NCBI GenBank assembly: GCA_916700875.1
Contig: CAKAKS010000196.1
Coordinates: 186,001-250,000 of the forward strand
Origin: Sebastes aleutianus
Lineage: Eukaryota > Chordata > Actinopteri > Perciformes > Sebastidae
Direction of reading: 5' to 3'
Length of the DNA stretch: 64,000 nucleotides
Part shown: in pieces, positions 49,433-59,900 of the stretch
Numbering within the stretch: the first letter of the stretch is position 1
How the letters are laid out: each line of letters starts with the position of its first letter
Notes under the pieces: generated by a model
What the model was told of the DNA's origin: nothing
What the model saw: the letters and a program-made list of their open reading frames with translations, nothing else
The model's database searches: none
Made by a program: the position numbers and the translations under genes

Positions 49433-49521
49433 AAAACACAACAGTTCCCAACTTACATGAAGTCAAGGAGAACATGACCATGGGAACCACGCTGGTGACC
49501 AATCCCAACGGAGGATTTCTG
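49433..49521 (+). CDS. itga1: itga1 exon 4 (blade 1-2 linker)
   Basis: Acceptor TTTTTTTCCTCAG, donor GTAAGG. Residues 93-122, including NTTVPN, EVKENMT and TLVTNPNGGFL. N94-T-T and N106-M-T are N-glycosylation sequons. VKENMT..TLVTNPNGGFL is very close to the alpha-1 family sequence at this position. The exon ends exactly on a codon boundary (phase 0). Confidence 0.95.
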
Positions 49522-51605
49522 GTAAGGGGGGTGATGCTCTTTATAGTATATGAAAGTGCTCTATAGTTTCCATACCGAACACAAAAGGAGGACTGAACTT
49601 TGCATATTTTCTGCAAGAAACTGGGCAGCGAGAATATGTTCACTGGACCTTTGGTCTCTATGGAAACAGTGGGCTTGACCCTCCCATGTGTCTCAGTGAG
49701 GCTTCATGTCCTGGGAATGTAACACTGTGTATCAGCTGTATAAATGTATGTAAGAGTATGTAGGAGGTGGCGACACCCAATCCATTTTATGGTTATGAGA
49801 ATAGCAGTGTGTGAAAATGATAGAAACAGTGGACTAGTGGTCAGTAAATGTATATTTATGCAACTTATTTGGTCCAAGCAAATATAATGTTGGACTGTGA
49901 GGGCAGATCCTGCTGCACCAACACATTCTCATCCCAACTGGTCACATACCGTCGCTTTGTCAAGCCCCTTGGCATCACTTTATTTTTGGTAGCAAAACCA
50001 CTTGATTTAAGTTTAGGAAAGAACTACATGGTTGTGCTTAAAACTACTACGTTTGTACAGTGAAAATGACACTGAATGTTGTGAACACATGACAGGAACG
50101 ACCAGCTGGTTATAACATGAAAGTGAAACTTAACTCACGGGACACAAACAGCGGTCTCCTGGATGAAAGCCTTGCGTTTGTTGGACCCATCCGTCTCCTC
50201 TCCCTCCCGCCCGGTGTGTCTTTTCGCTCTTTAAACTACGTCACCACACTCCCAACGCCCTTTCTCAGAGCGTTTACTGTTGCCGTGGATGGGTTGTAGT
50301 TAATGGAACGCCTGGCATATCTCATACCGGCGCTAAAGTGTGCCTTGTGAGGCGGTACCGAATGCTGATGGCCATTACAAAGCCTCGGTATTTGACGCCC
50401 TGGGAATGAGAACAGGCTGGCTGCACAGCTGCATGTATAACTGAAGGTCTAACCCTTTAACCCTCTTATAACACTTAAAGTGAATGTTAACTAGGGCTGT
50501 CCTGAATACCATTTTTTGGGCTTCGAAGCTTTGATGAGAAATATTCAAAGGTATTCGAACCTTTGCAGCAAAGCGCGGTGCAGTGCAGCAGGCTGACATG
50601 CTCTTAGGTCTCCATCTCCCCCGTTTCAGTGCTGCTGCCACACCACTGTACACACACGCACCTCTACACACAACAAACAGCGATATCCGTCTGAGAATAA
50701 CTAATAATAATTCATGTTGAATATAAATAAAACTTAATTCATGGGCTATTTTGGGATTTCTACCTCATTATTACATACAAAACAAAACAAAAAACCCCCG
50801 AAGCATTCGAATACTGATTTGGAGGTCGATTACCATGGCAACGGTCGAAGCTTTGAAGCGTTGGGGTCAGCCCTAGTGTTAACGTAACTCTTGCCTGTGT
50901 TTATATGCTGTAATTCAACACTCATCAGAGTTCATCCAGAACATTTGACAATTTGAACACATCAAAAGTCAGACTAAATCAAAAGCTGACATGTAAATTC
51001 AGAACTTGTTTTATATTTTATTTTGAAGGCTGGATGCATCACATAATGTATTGGAGCTCTGAAAAAAGTTGAAACCAGCTCAACTTGTAGCGCGTCGGTT
51101 TGTAGATTCATGTCACAAACTTCCACTGAAATGGACTTGTAAAATGTTTGCGGTGTCGCTCGTAGTGCGAACACAGCTTGAGTCTTGTTCTTGTACGACT
51201 CCAGTATCCCTCCCAGTGTGAGGAAAGCCCCAGGGTTGTGGAGCATGCAGGGAAATCTCAGGAAATGAGGCTGAAAGATGAATAGATGTTATTCAGTTTT
51301 CCAGTTATTGTTCCTAATTTTAAAGCCCTACTTCCCTGCAGGCTCAATTTCTCAGTTTCCCTCCTCTCTCTTTTTTTCTCTCTGGAGAAGTAGAGTCTGA
51401 AGGCATCTATGGTGGTTTTTAATAGTCTCTGTGTAATCCTCAATTTGAGTCGTTCTTTCCTCTTGGTTTCTGTCCTCGGTAGCCCTGAACCTCCTCTCAC
51501 CCATGACCTCATACTGGTGGAAAGCTAACCAGTCACAGCTTCTAAGTTTTACTTTCTCAAGCAACTCAGTTTGTTTGTACGTGTGTGTGTGTCCTGTCTC
51601 CACAG
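49522..51605 (+). other. itga1: itga1 intron 4 (2.1 kb)
   Basis: Donor GTAAGG, acceptor CTCCACAG. Holds a dispersed unit at about 49920-50330 (TTGGCATCACTTTATTTTTG, CGTTTGTTGGACCCATCCGT) and a complete hAT MITE. Confidence 0.85.
50492..50875. mobile_element. hAT-type MITE (TAGGGCTGTCC family), complete
   Basis: 384 bp starting TAGGGCTGTCCTGAATACCA and ending TTGGGGTCAGCCCTA. Flanks ATGTTAAC (50484-50491) and GTGTTAAC (50876-50883) form an 8-bp target duplication with one mismatch. Sub-terminal CTTCGAAGCTTTGATGAG and GTCGAAGCTTTGAAGCG, and ATTCGAA words on both sides, add to the inverted symmetry. Confidence 0.9.
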
Positions 51606-51720
51606 GCCTGTGGTCCTCAGTACGGCTACATGTGCGGGCAGCAGCAGTACATCTCCGGAGTTTGTGCGAATGTCAGCGATTCCTTCCAGATCCTCAACTC
51701 CGTGGCACCGGCCGTGCAAG
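51606..51720 (+). CDS. itga1: itga1 exon 5 (propeller blade 2)
   Basis: Acceptor TGTCTCCACAG, donor GTACGC. Residues 123-161: ACGPQYGYMCG, then YISGVCANVSDSFQ, then NSVAPAVQ. C124, C132 and C142 match the conserved cysteines of the CGP....CG......G.C segment in I-domain alphas. N144-V-S is a glycosylation sequon. The exon ends one base into codon 161, just before the I domain. The linker APAVQEC is one residue longer than the mammalian alpha-1 form I recall. Confidence 0.95.
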
Positions 51721-52975
51721 GTACGCACCCCGACAGAATAAGACACAGCACGTGACGGCACAAATTGCCTGTCGGGGAGAAGAGATAATAATCTGCTCCT
51801 CACAGTAGTACCACCCAAGACCCTGACATCAAACTCACCCTCCCTCAGCGAAGAGCGAGATTAGAGCATTCTTCTTAATGTAAACTTGTCTGCGACCCCC
51901 ATCCCTCTGTGGCCCTACCCAGCCCAGCCCTTCTGCCGCGCTGCATGACCAAGTTAGGAGACAGTTTACTGGGCCTGCACTCTGTTTCCCAGGAAGGAAA
52001 CAGCCTAGAAAGAACCCGAGAATAAACAGTCTACGACACATTTCTCTTTTTTTCTTTCACTATCACTTTCTCTGCCATTCATTTAACAGAAACAAACACA
52101 TACGCGACTGATCATATAGCGCTGCAAAAAAGTATTAACATGTCCCACATTTTTAAACCGATTTGTTGTGCTGCATTAAAATAGATGCAAAAAAACTGAC
52201 ATATTATATTTACATTTATATAAAAGTATATAAGTGGCATTAATATTCAATAACATTGCAAATTCCCCTACTAATTCCCGACTAATAAAGGATTAACTCA
52301 TCTTATCATAACATGGTTCAAATCGAAATGTGTTTCTGTTTATCACTATCAAACAGGTCTGAAGTATTTAGGTTGAAATGTTTTAGAGTATAAATAGTTC
52401 CAATTATATCTAAGAGTACAAATGGTAGTAAGCATATGCTTAATCTGTGATTATGAGGGGGTTCAAGGAAAAGTTTGAGAACTACTGTTCTACATAAGTG
52501 GTATAACATTTTAAATCCTGAGCTGTAGAGGTTGAACTATTCCTTTAAAATACCTAAAATTATCCAGTAATTCAATAAAAAAAAAAATTTAAATAAGAGT
52601 AAAACACAACAAACATTATATTGTTTTTACATTAAATGTCCCATTCTGTTAATAATCTTGCGACCCCTTCAGATTTAACCTGCAACCCCTTGTGGGAACT
52701 GCTGCTCTACATTATTACATTTTTGATTCGCAAGCTACTTTTGCGTGTCTGCTGTGGGTACAAGTAAACAGGAAGAGGACTCCATGTGTTCTGCATAATC
52801 TAATTTAATTCTTTGGAGTGAAAGCAGCAATTTTTTATCGAGACCAGCCGTCCAGCTTTGGAAAAGTTTCAAGATAAAATGTATAATGTGTATAAAAAAA
52901 ACGCCAGTCTCCTGTAACTGCATGCAGAGAAATCCAAACGTTATTAATAAACTATAATTTCTGTGTTTGTCCCAG
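51721..52975 (+). other. itga1: itga1 intron 5 (1.3 kb)
   Basis: Donor GTACGC, acceptor TTGTCCCAG. Around 52440-52715 are words of a dispersed unit (AAGTTTGAGAACTACTGTTC, CCTGCAACCCCTTGTGGGAA). No gene. Confidence 0.8.
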
Positions 52976-53103
52976 AGTGTGCGAAGGAGCTGGACATTGT
53001 GATCGTTCTGGATGGATCTAACAGCATCTACCCCTGGGCCAGTATCATTAATTTTCTGCGACGTTTCATTGAGAACATTGAGATCGGTACTAAACTCTCA
53101 CAG
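52976..53103 (+). CDS. itga1: itga1 exon 6 (I domain start, MIDAS DxSxS)
   Basis: Acceptor TTTGTCCCAG, donor GTCAGT. Residues 161-203: ECAKELDIVIVLDGSNSIYP and onward to IEIGTKLSQ. LDIVIVLDGSNSIYPW is the first beta strand and metal-ion-dependent adhesion site (MIDAS) of integrin I domains. D173, S175 and S177 are the DxSxS metal ligands. The following IINFLRRFIENIEIG is helix alpha-1. This and the next exons build the collagen-binding domain. The exon ends on a codon boundary. Confidence 0.97.
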
Positions 53104-53793
53104 GTCAGTTGCATGAATAAATGATTTTTGAGGACTCTCTCTTTTTGTTTAAAACATATGGGTGTAGGCAGTGTTAGACATCAGGTTGTGGAATCAAACA
53201 TGGATGAATGGGTTATATAATATTAGACATAGAAAGAGGATGAATGAAGGAAAATACTATTTGCTGCCAACTCAATTTTTCATATTATATTTGATGACTT
53301 AAGTGCGCTCCCGTTATGGAATCTTCCACATGGTGCCAACAGTGAGAATAAGTGTAACATGTCCTTCATAAAGCAAACTCTATTATGAACTGAAGCCTTG
53401 AAAGTAATTTTAGCCTTTGCCTTAGTAAGTTATACCTTGAGTGTATTTCTGTCCACTTGTCTTGGATCGCTCCTCGATTGGGTGGTTAGTTTTTATTATG
53501 GTTACATTGATCTGGCTTGGAGCTTGTGGAGTTTTCCAGAGGGGAAACACTGGAAAGTCTTCTCGCTGCGGAGCCCGGTGGTTGTAAGTCACATCTTCCA
53601 TGGCTGCTGAAGTCCTCTGCCTTCTGTATAAAGAACATTGTGTCATATCAACCCCACCAGTGCCGACCACATCCTCGGCAGACTGTCTGGGAGGGGAGGC
53701 AGAGAAGAGAGAACATAGAAGGAGAGAAAAGGAAAAATGAAGTTTAATGTAGGATAACGTTTATAAGAGGGTGTATGTGTGTGTGTTTTCCAG
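53104..53793 (+). other. itga1: itga1 intron 6 (0.7 kb)
   Basis: Donor GTCAGT, acceptor TTTTCCAG preceded by a short TG run. Nothing else recognised. Confidence 0.85.
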
Positions 53794-53942
53794 GTGGGGA
53801 TAGTGTCCTATGGTGAGACTGTGACTCACCGTGTCAACCTGAGCCAGTTCGACAACACTCGTGATCTGCTGGATTTCGTTGAAGAACTTCCTCAGCAGAC
53901 CGGCTTCAAAACCATGACTTTCCTGGGCATCGATACCGCCAG
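53794..53942 (+). CDS. itga1: itga1 exon 7 (I domain middle, MIDAS Thr)
   Basis: Acceptor GTGTTTTCCAG, donor GTACTC (weak but the only one that keeps phase). Residues 204-253: VGIVSYGETVTHRVNLSQF to FKTMTFLGIDTAR. QVGIVxYGExVTH and TMTxLGIDTAR are alpha-1-like. By alignment to the alpha-2 I domain, T243 is the third MIDAS ligand; the spacing D173-T243 (70 residues) equals D151-T221 of human alpha-2. N218-L-S is a glycosylation sequon. Human alpha-1 has QYGE where this has SYGE. Confidence 0.97.
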
Positions 53943-55586
53943 GTACTCATCATTAACCCCTCCCTTCTTCATTTAGGTTAGCCTGGCTACTCCGGACCAC
54001 AGTTTTTGATTACATCATCATGGTCTGGCAAGGTTTAATAGGCATTTGAATGGGGCCGTGTCATTTCAAGTTGGCTGAGCAATGGGCTCCTTAACTTAGA
54101 AATCAACATGAAGCCTTCCTATTGGTCAAACACATCGCTCAGTGAGCTGTCATTGGTCAGATTTCTCCTAAACTATCCAGCAGAAGTTCCCTGATTGGTC
54201 CAACATGTATCTGGTCAGGAATAGTGGATGTTTTCTAAATCTTGTAGCGAAAGCTGAGCTTAAAGGGGAGCTCCATTGATTTTACACATCAAAGTCTGTT
54301 TACAGGTGTCAGGAGGCATTGAAGACACATTGAGATCCGATCGCTCAGACCACATTCAGAGGTGTTCTGGGCCACATATGGACACATTCTTTTAGCAGTG
54401 TGTACGCAAATATGTCCTGGACCACATTGAAGGACCGCCTACTCATCTGACGTCCCGCTGGGATGCGCGGGTCTCTGTGCTCCTTGTGTGAATAGACAGG
54501 CGAGAACTTGTCTGCCTCACAGCATGGAAACGGCTTCTGTTGCTCTACTGTATTCTGTCGCTGCAACTGTATTTTATTAAAATATATCTTATCTATAGGC
54601 TACATATGTACAGACTATCAGACTAGGCACAGGAAGTGCATTATTATCATACTGCCAGAGATGTGTCTGGGTTTTTGTTCTGGTGCTCTGCACGGAGCTG
54701 ACACCCGCCCGCCCGAAGCTCTGTACGGCGCTGTTGCCTGGCAAAGGCTGGGGACCGCCGGTACAATAACCTTTTATCTTGATGTTAATAAAATGTACCC
54801 AAATTCACGAATATGTAGGATATTACTACTGACATTCCTGTAATATTACATCACAACATCTGCTGTATTAGCCATGTGTTTAAGTGTTTATTTGCATATA
54901 GAGCAGGGAAGTGAGATCCGATCTCAAGAGGTCACTGGAGACTCATGTGGAGACGCATTCTAATGCCAGGTGTGAACAGACGTAAATTAAAGCTGTCCTC
55001 TTGTGATCGGTTCACTCAGGACGCATGTTAATGCCAGGTGTGAACAGGGCCTTAGAAAGAAGTGAGCTTATCAGACCTCTGTAGCTCCTCATCTCTCCTT
55101 GAGGCTCGAGCTACTAGCCGCTACTACCTTACCTTGCAAGGCAGCTGGATTCTTGCCAGAATCGCGGGATCACATATCACACAAGAATCCATCTTGTCAG
55201 GCTTCACTTAATGCTTTTGTGTCCGGCAAGCCAGATCACGGACTAATCAGCATCCTGTGAGGAGCTACTGGCAGCTACGAGCGTGGCTTAGGTGTGTGTG
55301 TGTGTGTGTGATGACACAGAGAGGCGAAAAAACAATATAGATGCTGCAATAGCATCAGTTATATCAGAACTGGAAAGTATTTCTTCATTGAAAGACGAAC
55401 AAAGAACAGCAATGAAGGTGATGTTTTCGCTCTTTTCCGGACTGCCGTCTGCAAGAGTTTGATTGACAGGTGGTTCATCTAAATCATCTGCCAAGTATTT
55501 TTTGAAAGTGCCTGCCCTTTTCCAAACACGTGCTCCATCAGTTTCTAGTTTTTTTGACTGATTTCTGAACATTTTGTATCAATCAG
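53943..55586 (+). other. itga1: itga1 intron 7 (1.6 kb)
   Basis: Donor GTACTC, acceptor ATCAATCAG. It contains a TTAAAGGGGAGCTCC-headed unit (from 54261) related to 13881, the doubled phrase AATGCCAGGTGTGAACAG at about 54962 and 55031, and repeat family D. Confidence 0.85.
55170..55572 (+). repeat. dispersed repeat family D, copy 2, reaching exon 8
   Basis: AATCCATCTTGTCAGGCTTC, TTTTGTGTCCGGCAAGCCAG and GAGCTACTGGCAGCTACGAG match 33545-33650. From about 55390 to 55572 it goes beyond the first copy. The minus strand has a 94-codon frame (55288-55572) starting MFRNQSKKLETDGARVWKRA, charged and not recognised, possibly a transposon-derived remnant. Exon 8 starts 15 bp further on. Confidence 0.7.
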
Positions 55587-55737
55587 GAAAGAGGCCTTCA
55601 TGCCGGAGCGCGGCGCCCGACCTGGGGTGAAGAAAGTCATGGTGATTGTGACTGACGGAGAGTCACATGACTCCTATAATCTTGACGAGGTCATGGGAGA
55701 CTGTAACGATGATGACATCGAGAGGTTTGGCATCGCT
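55587..55737 (+). CDS. itga1: itga1 exon 8 (I domain, MIDAS Asp)
   Basis: Acceptor TATCAATCAG; donor GTGGGT directly after Ala303. Residues 253-303: RKEAFMPERGARPGVKKVMV, then IVTDGESHDSYNLDEV, then DDDIERFGIA. VTDGESHD is the hallmark of I-domain alpha subunits, and D276 is the MIDAS Asp. GVKKVMVIVTDGESHD is nearly invariant among alpha-1, -10 and -11. A second GT four bases further on (55742) would break frame, so 55737 is preferred. A dispersed repeat reaches to within a few tens of bases of the acceptor. Confidence 0.95.
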
Positions 55738-56130
55738 GTGGGTACAAACTGTTTTCACGGATTATGTTAACATCTACAGTATGTACTGTGTTTTATGATC
55801 TTAGGAGGGAACATGTTGTGTTTACTGTTAATAATAAATCCAGATTATGATTTTTACGCATGAATAGACTAGCTGGAGTATGCAGATTATAGAAATCATA
55901 GTGGCAGAAAGCCATTTTACTGTGCGGTTTATTAAGATGGTGATTAATTTCAGTCAACCAGAATTTGATAATTTAGTCAAATAACAGGACGGATCAAAAA
56001 AGCTACATCATTAAGATTACTGAACATTTTCTTTAACAATTGTTTAGCCGTCATTTAAATCAGTTAGTTATTCACTCTGTTATACTTTTTAAACCCTGAT
56101 GTTATTAAGATTGTTCATCATTTTTTCCAG

Positions 56131-56305
56131 GTTTTGGGAGACTACAATCGTCAGAACAAAAGTTCAGAAGAAGTGCAGAAGTTTATCAGGGAGATTGCGT
56201 CCATCTCCAGTGAGCCGTTACACGACCACTTCTTCAACGTGTCTGATGAGGTGGCGTTGTTGACCATTGTGGATGCTTTGGGAAGCAAGATTTTTGCTTT
56301 GGAAG
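56131..56305 (+). CDS. itga1: itga1 exon 9 (I domain alpha-C helix to alpha-7)
   Basis: Acceptor ATTTTTTCCAG, donor GTAAAT. Residues 304-362. VLGDYNR (304-310) is the start of the alpha-C helix, unique to collagen-binding I domains (GYNR/GSYNR in relatives). Next come SEEVQKFIREIASI, FFNVSDEVAL and LGSKIFALE. The segment between YNR and the SEP motif is 22 residues including SEP, against 19 in human alpha-1 and alpha-11: a 3-residue insertion. E343 corresponds to alpha-2 E318 at the top of alpha-7. E361 is the invariant Glu that acts as internal ligand for the beta I-like domain. N312-K-S and N339-V-S are sequons. Confidence 0.97.
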
Positions 56306-56555
56306 GTAAATATTGTCCCTGTAAACAAACAAAAATGCATGCTCACCTTCCTTAGTAGTCAATCAAGTATCAATCTTTTCATCTTAGGCTTACTTGATGT
56401 CACACTATTCCTTTTAAGAGGACACTAATTTTCTAGAAAAATACTCTCTTGATTCAACAATTAATCAGTAATGTTAAAATGAGATAATAACAACATTTCA
56501 TTATGTGCTGTTTATTTTATATAAAAAAGGTTAAAATGAACTTTTCCATCCTCAG

Positions 56556-56629
56556 CCACAACTGGTAATTTCACCTCCTCCTTTGATATGGAGATGTCCC
56601 AAGCTGGGTTCAGTGCGCATACTTACAAA
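56556..56629 (+). CDS. itga1: itga1 exon 10 (I domain exit)
   Basis: Acceptor CCATCCTCAG, donor GTAAGT (consensus). Residues 362-386: ATTGNFTSS, then FDMEMSQAGFSAHTYK. The F.MEMSQ.GFSAH block is conserved just after the I domain in alpha-1, -2, -10 and -11, where the chain re-enters the propeller. N366-F-T is a glycosylation sequon. The preceding intron is only 250 bp. Confidence 0.96.
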
Positions 56630-57499
56630 GTAAGTCTAAATCCAATTATTTATGTGATGAATACACAAATACCTTATAAGTAAAAGTCAGTGGCTTACTG
56701 TAAATTCACTAAATAACACACGGAATGACAGAGGAGTGCATCATATCTGTAGATCAGGGCACAGTTTACACGTCTGTAGGCGTTTAGTTTGAAAAAGGAA
56801 CTGTTTATTTTTATGTGCTTGCGTGCGTATGTGTTGGCATGGCGGGATGTTTGCTCAACTAATGAACTCATCCAGACACAAAGCCACAGTGCTATCTCTG
56901 GTGCATCTTCAACCCTTTGGTGATTCACCTCGGTCAGGAGAAGCTTCCAGACACAGCCTCTCTCTGTCCTCACGCTGCTGGAGACTTCAGACTGATCGTG
57001 TTTGGTCTGATTGCATGAGAGTGTGCTAGACAGTCAGAGAGAGTTCGAAAGGCAAACACGAGGCGTGTTCTCCACGAGAGACAGCGAGGGAGGTTCAATC
57101 AGATGTTTGTTCACTACTATAAAAACAACTGGAGTTCATTCATTAGGTATTTCCTATGTCTATTCAAAGACTTCTTACGCATCTCTTCCTGCTCCTGACT
57201 CACGTTTATCACCTCTTCAATCACCGTGTCCGCTGTCTCCGTGGCTGCAGCGGCTCATTCAACCGGACGCGACCAAACTGAGTCGTTCCGCTGTGTGTTA
57301 AACCCGTGAGGCCTCGCTTTGAGGGTCAGTAGCGGGAAAGAGCCTCTTGACGCAGTTCATTGTGACTAATGATGCATGTCATGTCCTGTTTGACCCCTCC
57401 CCTTCCTATTAGATAACTCTGTTTCCTGTAGATTAAAAAAAAAGATTGATTGACGTTTTGTTTCTGTTTTGTTTTCTATTCGACTATATTTTATTTTAA

Positions 57500-58018
57500 C
57501 AGAGCCGGCCCTGACTAATTTGGTGCCTTAGGCAAGATTTTAGCTTGTGCCCCCTACCTTTTGTATGCTTGCAAAGTGCAAAACTGTACTGCATGCAGGA
57601 TTGACAGCCTCTTAACCTGCTTATAATATAGCTAACATATTGACCTTGATTGTGAGACACCCTATTCTGTTCAAGACTCCTGCCTGTCTCAATGATCAAC
57701 ATGATCTTAAAATTGGAAATGTTCTTGGTTTACTTGGCCGACTTTTAACCCTCTGAAAATGATCTGATTGGCATTAACATTACTGTCTTTTTTTTTGCGG
57801 GTTTCAGTTTTTAACACAGTGGACATAGAGTGGTATCATATGAATCTTGAGACTGCGATGAATCCGTTGATACCAAACATGTCATGCTAGCTTACTGGGA
57901 AAAGGGGGTAAACACCTCACTGGTAAACGTCAGTGTTATGACCGGCTGGTTGTACCTCCTCCGGCACTTGGTGCCCGACGCACAGCGCATGATGCGTGTG
58001 TGCCTTGCGGCGGCGCTG
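57500..58018. mobile_element. hAT-type element (CAGAGCCGGCCC family), complete
   Basis: 519 bp starting CAGAGCCGGCCCTGACTAAT and ending TTGCGGCGGCGCTG; the termini match as CAG(A/C)GCCG(G/C)C. Flanks TATTTTAA (57492-57499) and TATTTTAT (58019-58026) form an 8-bp target duplication with one mismatch. The start reads on as GGTGCCTTAGGCAAGATTTT, a phrase I recall from many fish genomes. No transposase frame. Confidence 0.85.
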
Positions 58019-58079
58019 TATTTTATCCATGTTATTGATTTTGTGTCTAATTTCTAAGAGGATACATTATTGATTGACC

Positions 58080-58312
58080 TGTCAATCTTTTATTTCCCAT
58101 AATAATGAGTTAATTTGTAAAATAGTGAAAATGCTTATCACAGTATCCAAGACCCCAAGATATTTATTATTTTTTTTATTATTACTTGTTTAATTTACAA
58201 TGATATAAAACAGAGAAAAGCAGAAAATTTAACTTAAACTTTAACAATTAATTGATTATCAAACTTGTTAATTTATATTCTGTTGATTTGGAATAATTGT
58301 TTCAGCGCTACT
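58080..58312. mobile_element. MITE, CTGCAACGATT family, degraded
   Basis: CCAAGACCCCAAGATATTTA, AATTTACAATGATATAAAAC and TTAACAATTAATTGATTATC place it near the copy at 22472-22870. No clear ends. Confidence 0.5.
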
Positions 58313-58330
58313 ATTTTGTCTTTTTTAATA

Positions 58331-58780
58331 GTGGTGGAAAGTAACTCAATACATTTACTCAAGTACTGTGCTAAAGTATAATTTTTGGACTCATACTTAG
58401 TATTTCCATTTTTTGTTACTTAATACCTCATCTCCACTATATTTCAGAGGTCCTTTTTACTCTTTATTTGACAGCTTTAGTTACTAGTAACTCAGATTAT
58501 ATATGCAAATATATGTTTAACAAATACAATATGTTTATAGATTGATCTACCCAAAATCCACCCAGTGCTTACATGGTTATGCATCAGTAATAACACCCCA
58601 ACAATATATATTTATATATAATAATATGACACTCTGAGAGGGGCCTTTCTGCATAATGAATGCTTTAACTTTAAGTACATTTAATGATAATACTTCTGTA
58701 CTTCTACAAATTTTGTATGCAGAACTTTTTTTTTTTACATTGTGTTAATGTTTAGGATTTGAGTACTTCTTCGACCACTG
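58331..58780. mobile_element. hAT (CAGTGGTGGAAG family), uninterrupted copy
   Basis: About 450 bp from AGTGGTGGAAAGTAACTCAA to GAGTACTTCTTCGACCACTG. The interior TTTCAGAGGTCC, TTGACAGCTTTAGTTACTAG and TCTGCATAATGAATGC match the split copy at 8105-9348. Target duplication is not convincing. Confidence 0.8.
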
Positions 58781-58901
58781 TTTTTGGACCACTGTAAAGA
58801 TGACAATAGTATTTTGTACACCAATCACTAACAGAAATCGTCCTAATTCTTCTAATCTCATATCCGACTGCTCCTGATATCGGCTCTGTTGTCTCCTGTA
58901 G

Positions 58902-59049
58902 GAAGGCGTGTTACTGGGAGCAGTGGGAGCGTATGACTGGAACGGGACGGTGGTAATGCATACTGCTACAGGAACAATCATTCCAGGGAAGACGCAGTTC
59001 TACGACCCAGAGACTGAGGCCGGGTACGAAGGACTCGCTGGGTACCTCG
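58902..59049 (+). CDS. itga1: itga1 exon 11 (propeller blade 3 start)
   Basis: Acceptor GTCTCCTGTAG, donor GTGAGT. Residues 387-436: EGVLLGAVGAYDWNGTVVMH, then IIPGKTQF, then AGYLG. LGAVGAYDWNGTVV is close to invariant in I-domain alphas. N400-G-T is a sequon. The exon ends one base into the Gly codon of the SYLGY-type motif, so the next exon must start in phase 1, expected to encode Y-[TS]-V. I could not find that exon before 64000. Confidence 0.96.
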
Positions 59050-59900
59050 GTGAGTTCACTCGTAAAGTCTTAAAGGCCCTGAAAACATAATTTCTCATTC
59101 AGCTTCTTACTGTGAGTGGAGATCCACGGATGTATAATAGGAACTGGATACAGGACTCAAAGATGGTGCCAAGTCACATGAATGAAAATTGCTCGTCGGG
59201 TGCATAAGCCAAAAAAGCGTTGTAGCTTCCAGAGCTTCTGCGTCGTGCGGCCCACTGCACATGTGCTTTAGTGTTTCTTCCGCCCATGCGTTCCTGCAAA
59301 AACACAAAAACATACACCTGTTAATAAGCTGGATAAAATGGAGAGAATACAGCTTTTGCTCGTGCATGAAGAACTCTATAGTGTTTTTGTGTTACACAGA
59401 GAGAGATGAACTAGATCTTTCAAGAGATTAGGTGAAATTTTACAGCTGCAGAATAAATATAGAGTTGCATGGAGGAGTAAGATGTGTAATTTGTTGAACT
59501 CAGATGCCTCGGTCTCTTTGTCACATAAATAATACACAGAGGCTTTTCTCTCCGTCCTGCTGCCTTTTATGGCCCGTAGAGCAACCTCAGCATCTTAATA
59601 TCAAGTTATTTAATCAACATGTCATTAGAAAGAGCACTGGTGGGTCCAGGCTCGCGTACTGTAAACTCAGCTGCTGGCACATGCTCAATGAAGCTCATGC
59701 GTAAATTCAGACAGGAAGACTGGGGGTGCAAGCTCATTCATTCTCATTCATTCTGGTTCTCTCTCTCTCATGGGCTATTAATATGTCAGCTGATTATGGG
59801 CGTCTCTCTTTTCAGTGACCAATCAGAGCTTGCCATATCTCCCTCAACCAATAACATGCTGCTGTCAAAAGTTTAAAAACCATTCTCCTCTATGAGTTTT

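Larger units (their letters stand above)
56630..58901 (+). other. itga1: itga1 intron 10 (2.3 kb)
   Basis: Donor GTAAGT, acceptor TCTCCTGTAG. The second half is filled almost end to end by three DNA-transposon derivatives, listed separately. Confidence 0.9.

Noticed and set aside
42486..59049. Alternative identity as itga2, itga10 or itga11
   Set aside because: The N-terminal FNVD..KN.M.FSGPVEDMFGYT block and TMT.LGIDTARKEAF fit alpha-1 best; alpha-2 has YNVG and a different TNTFGAIQYAR, and alpha-10/-11 differ through blade 1.
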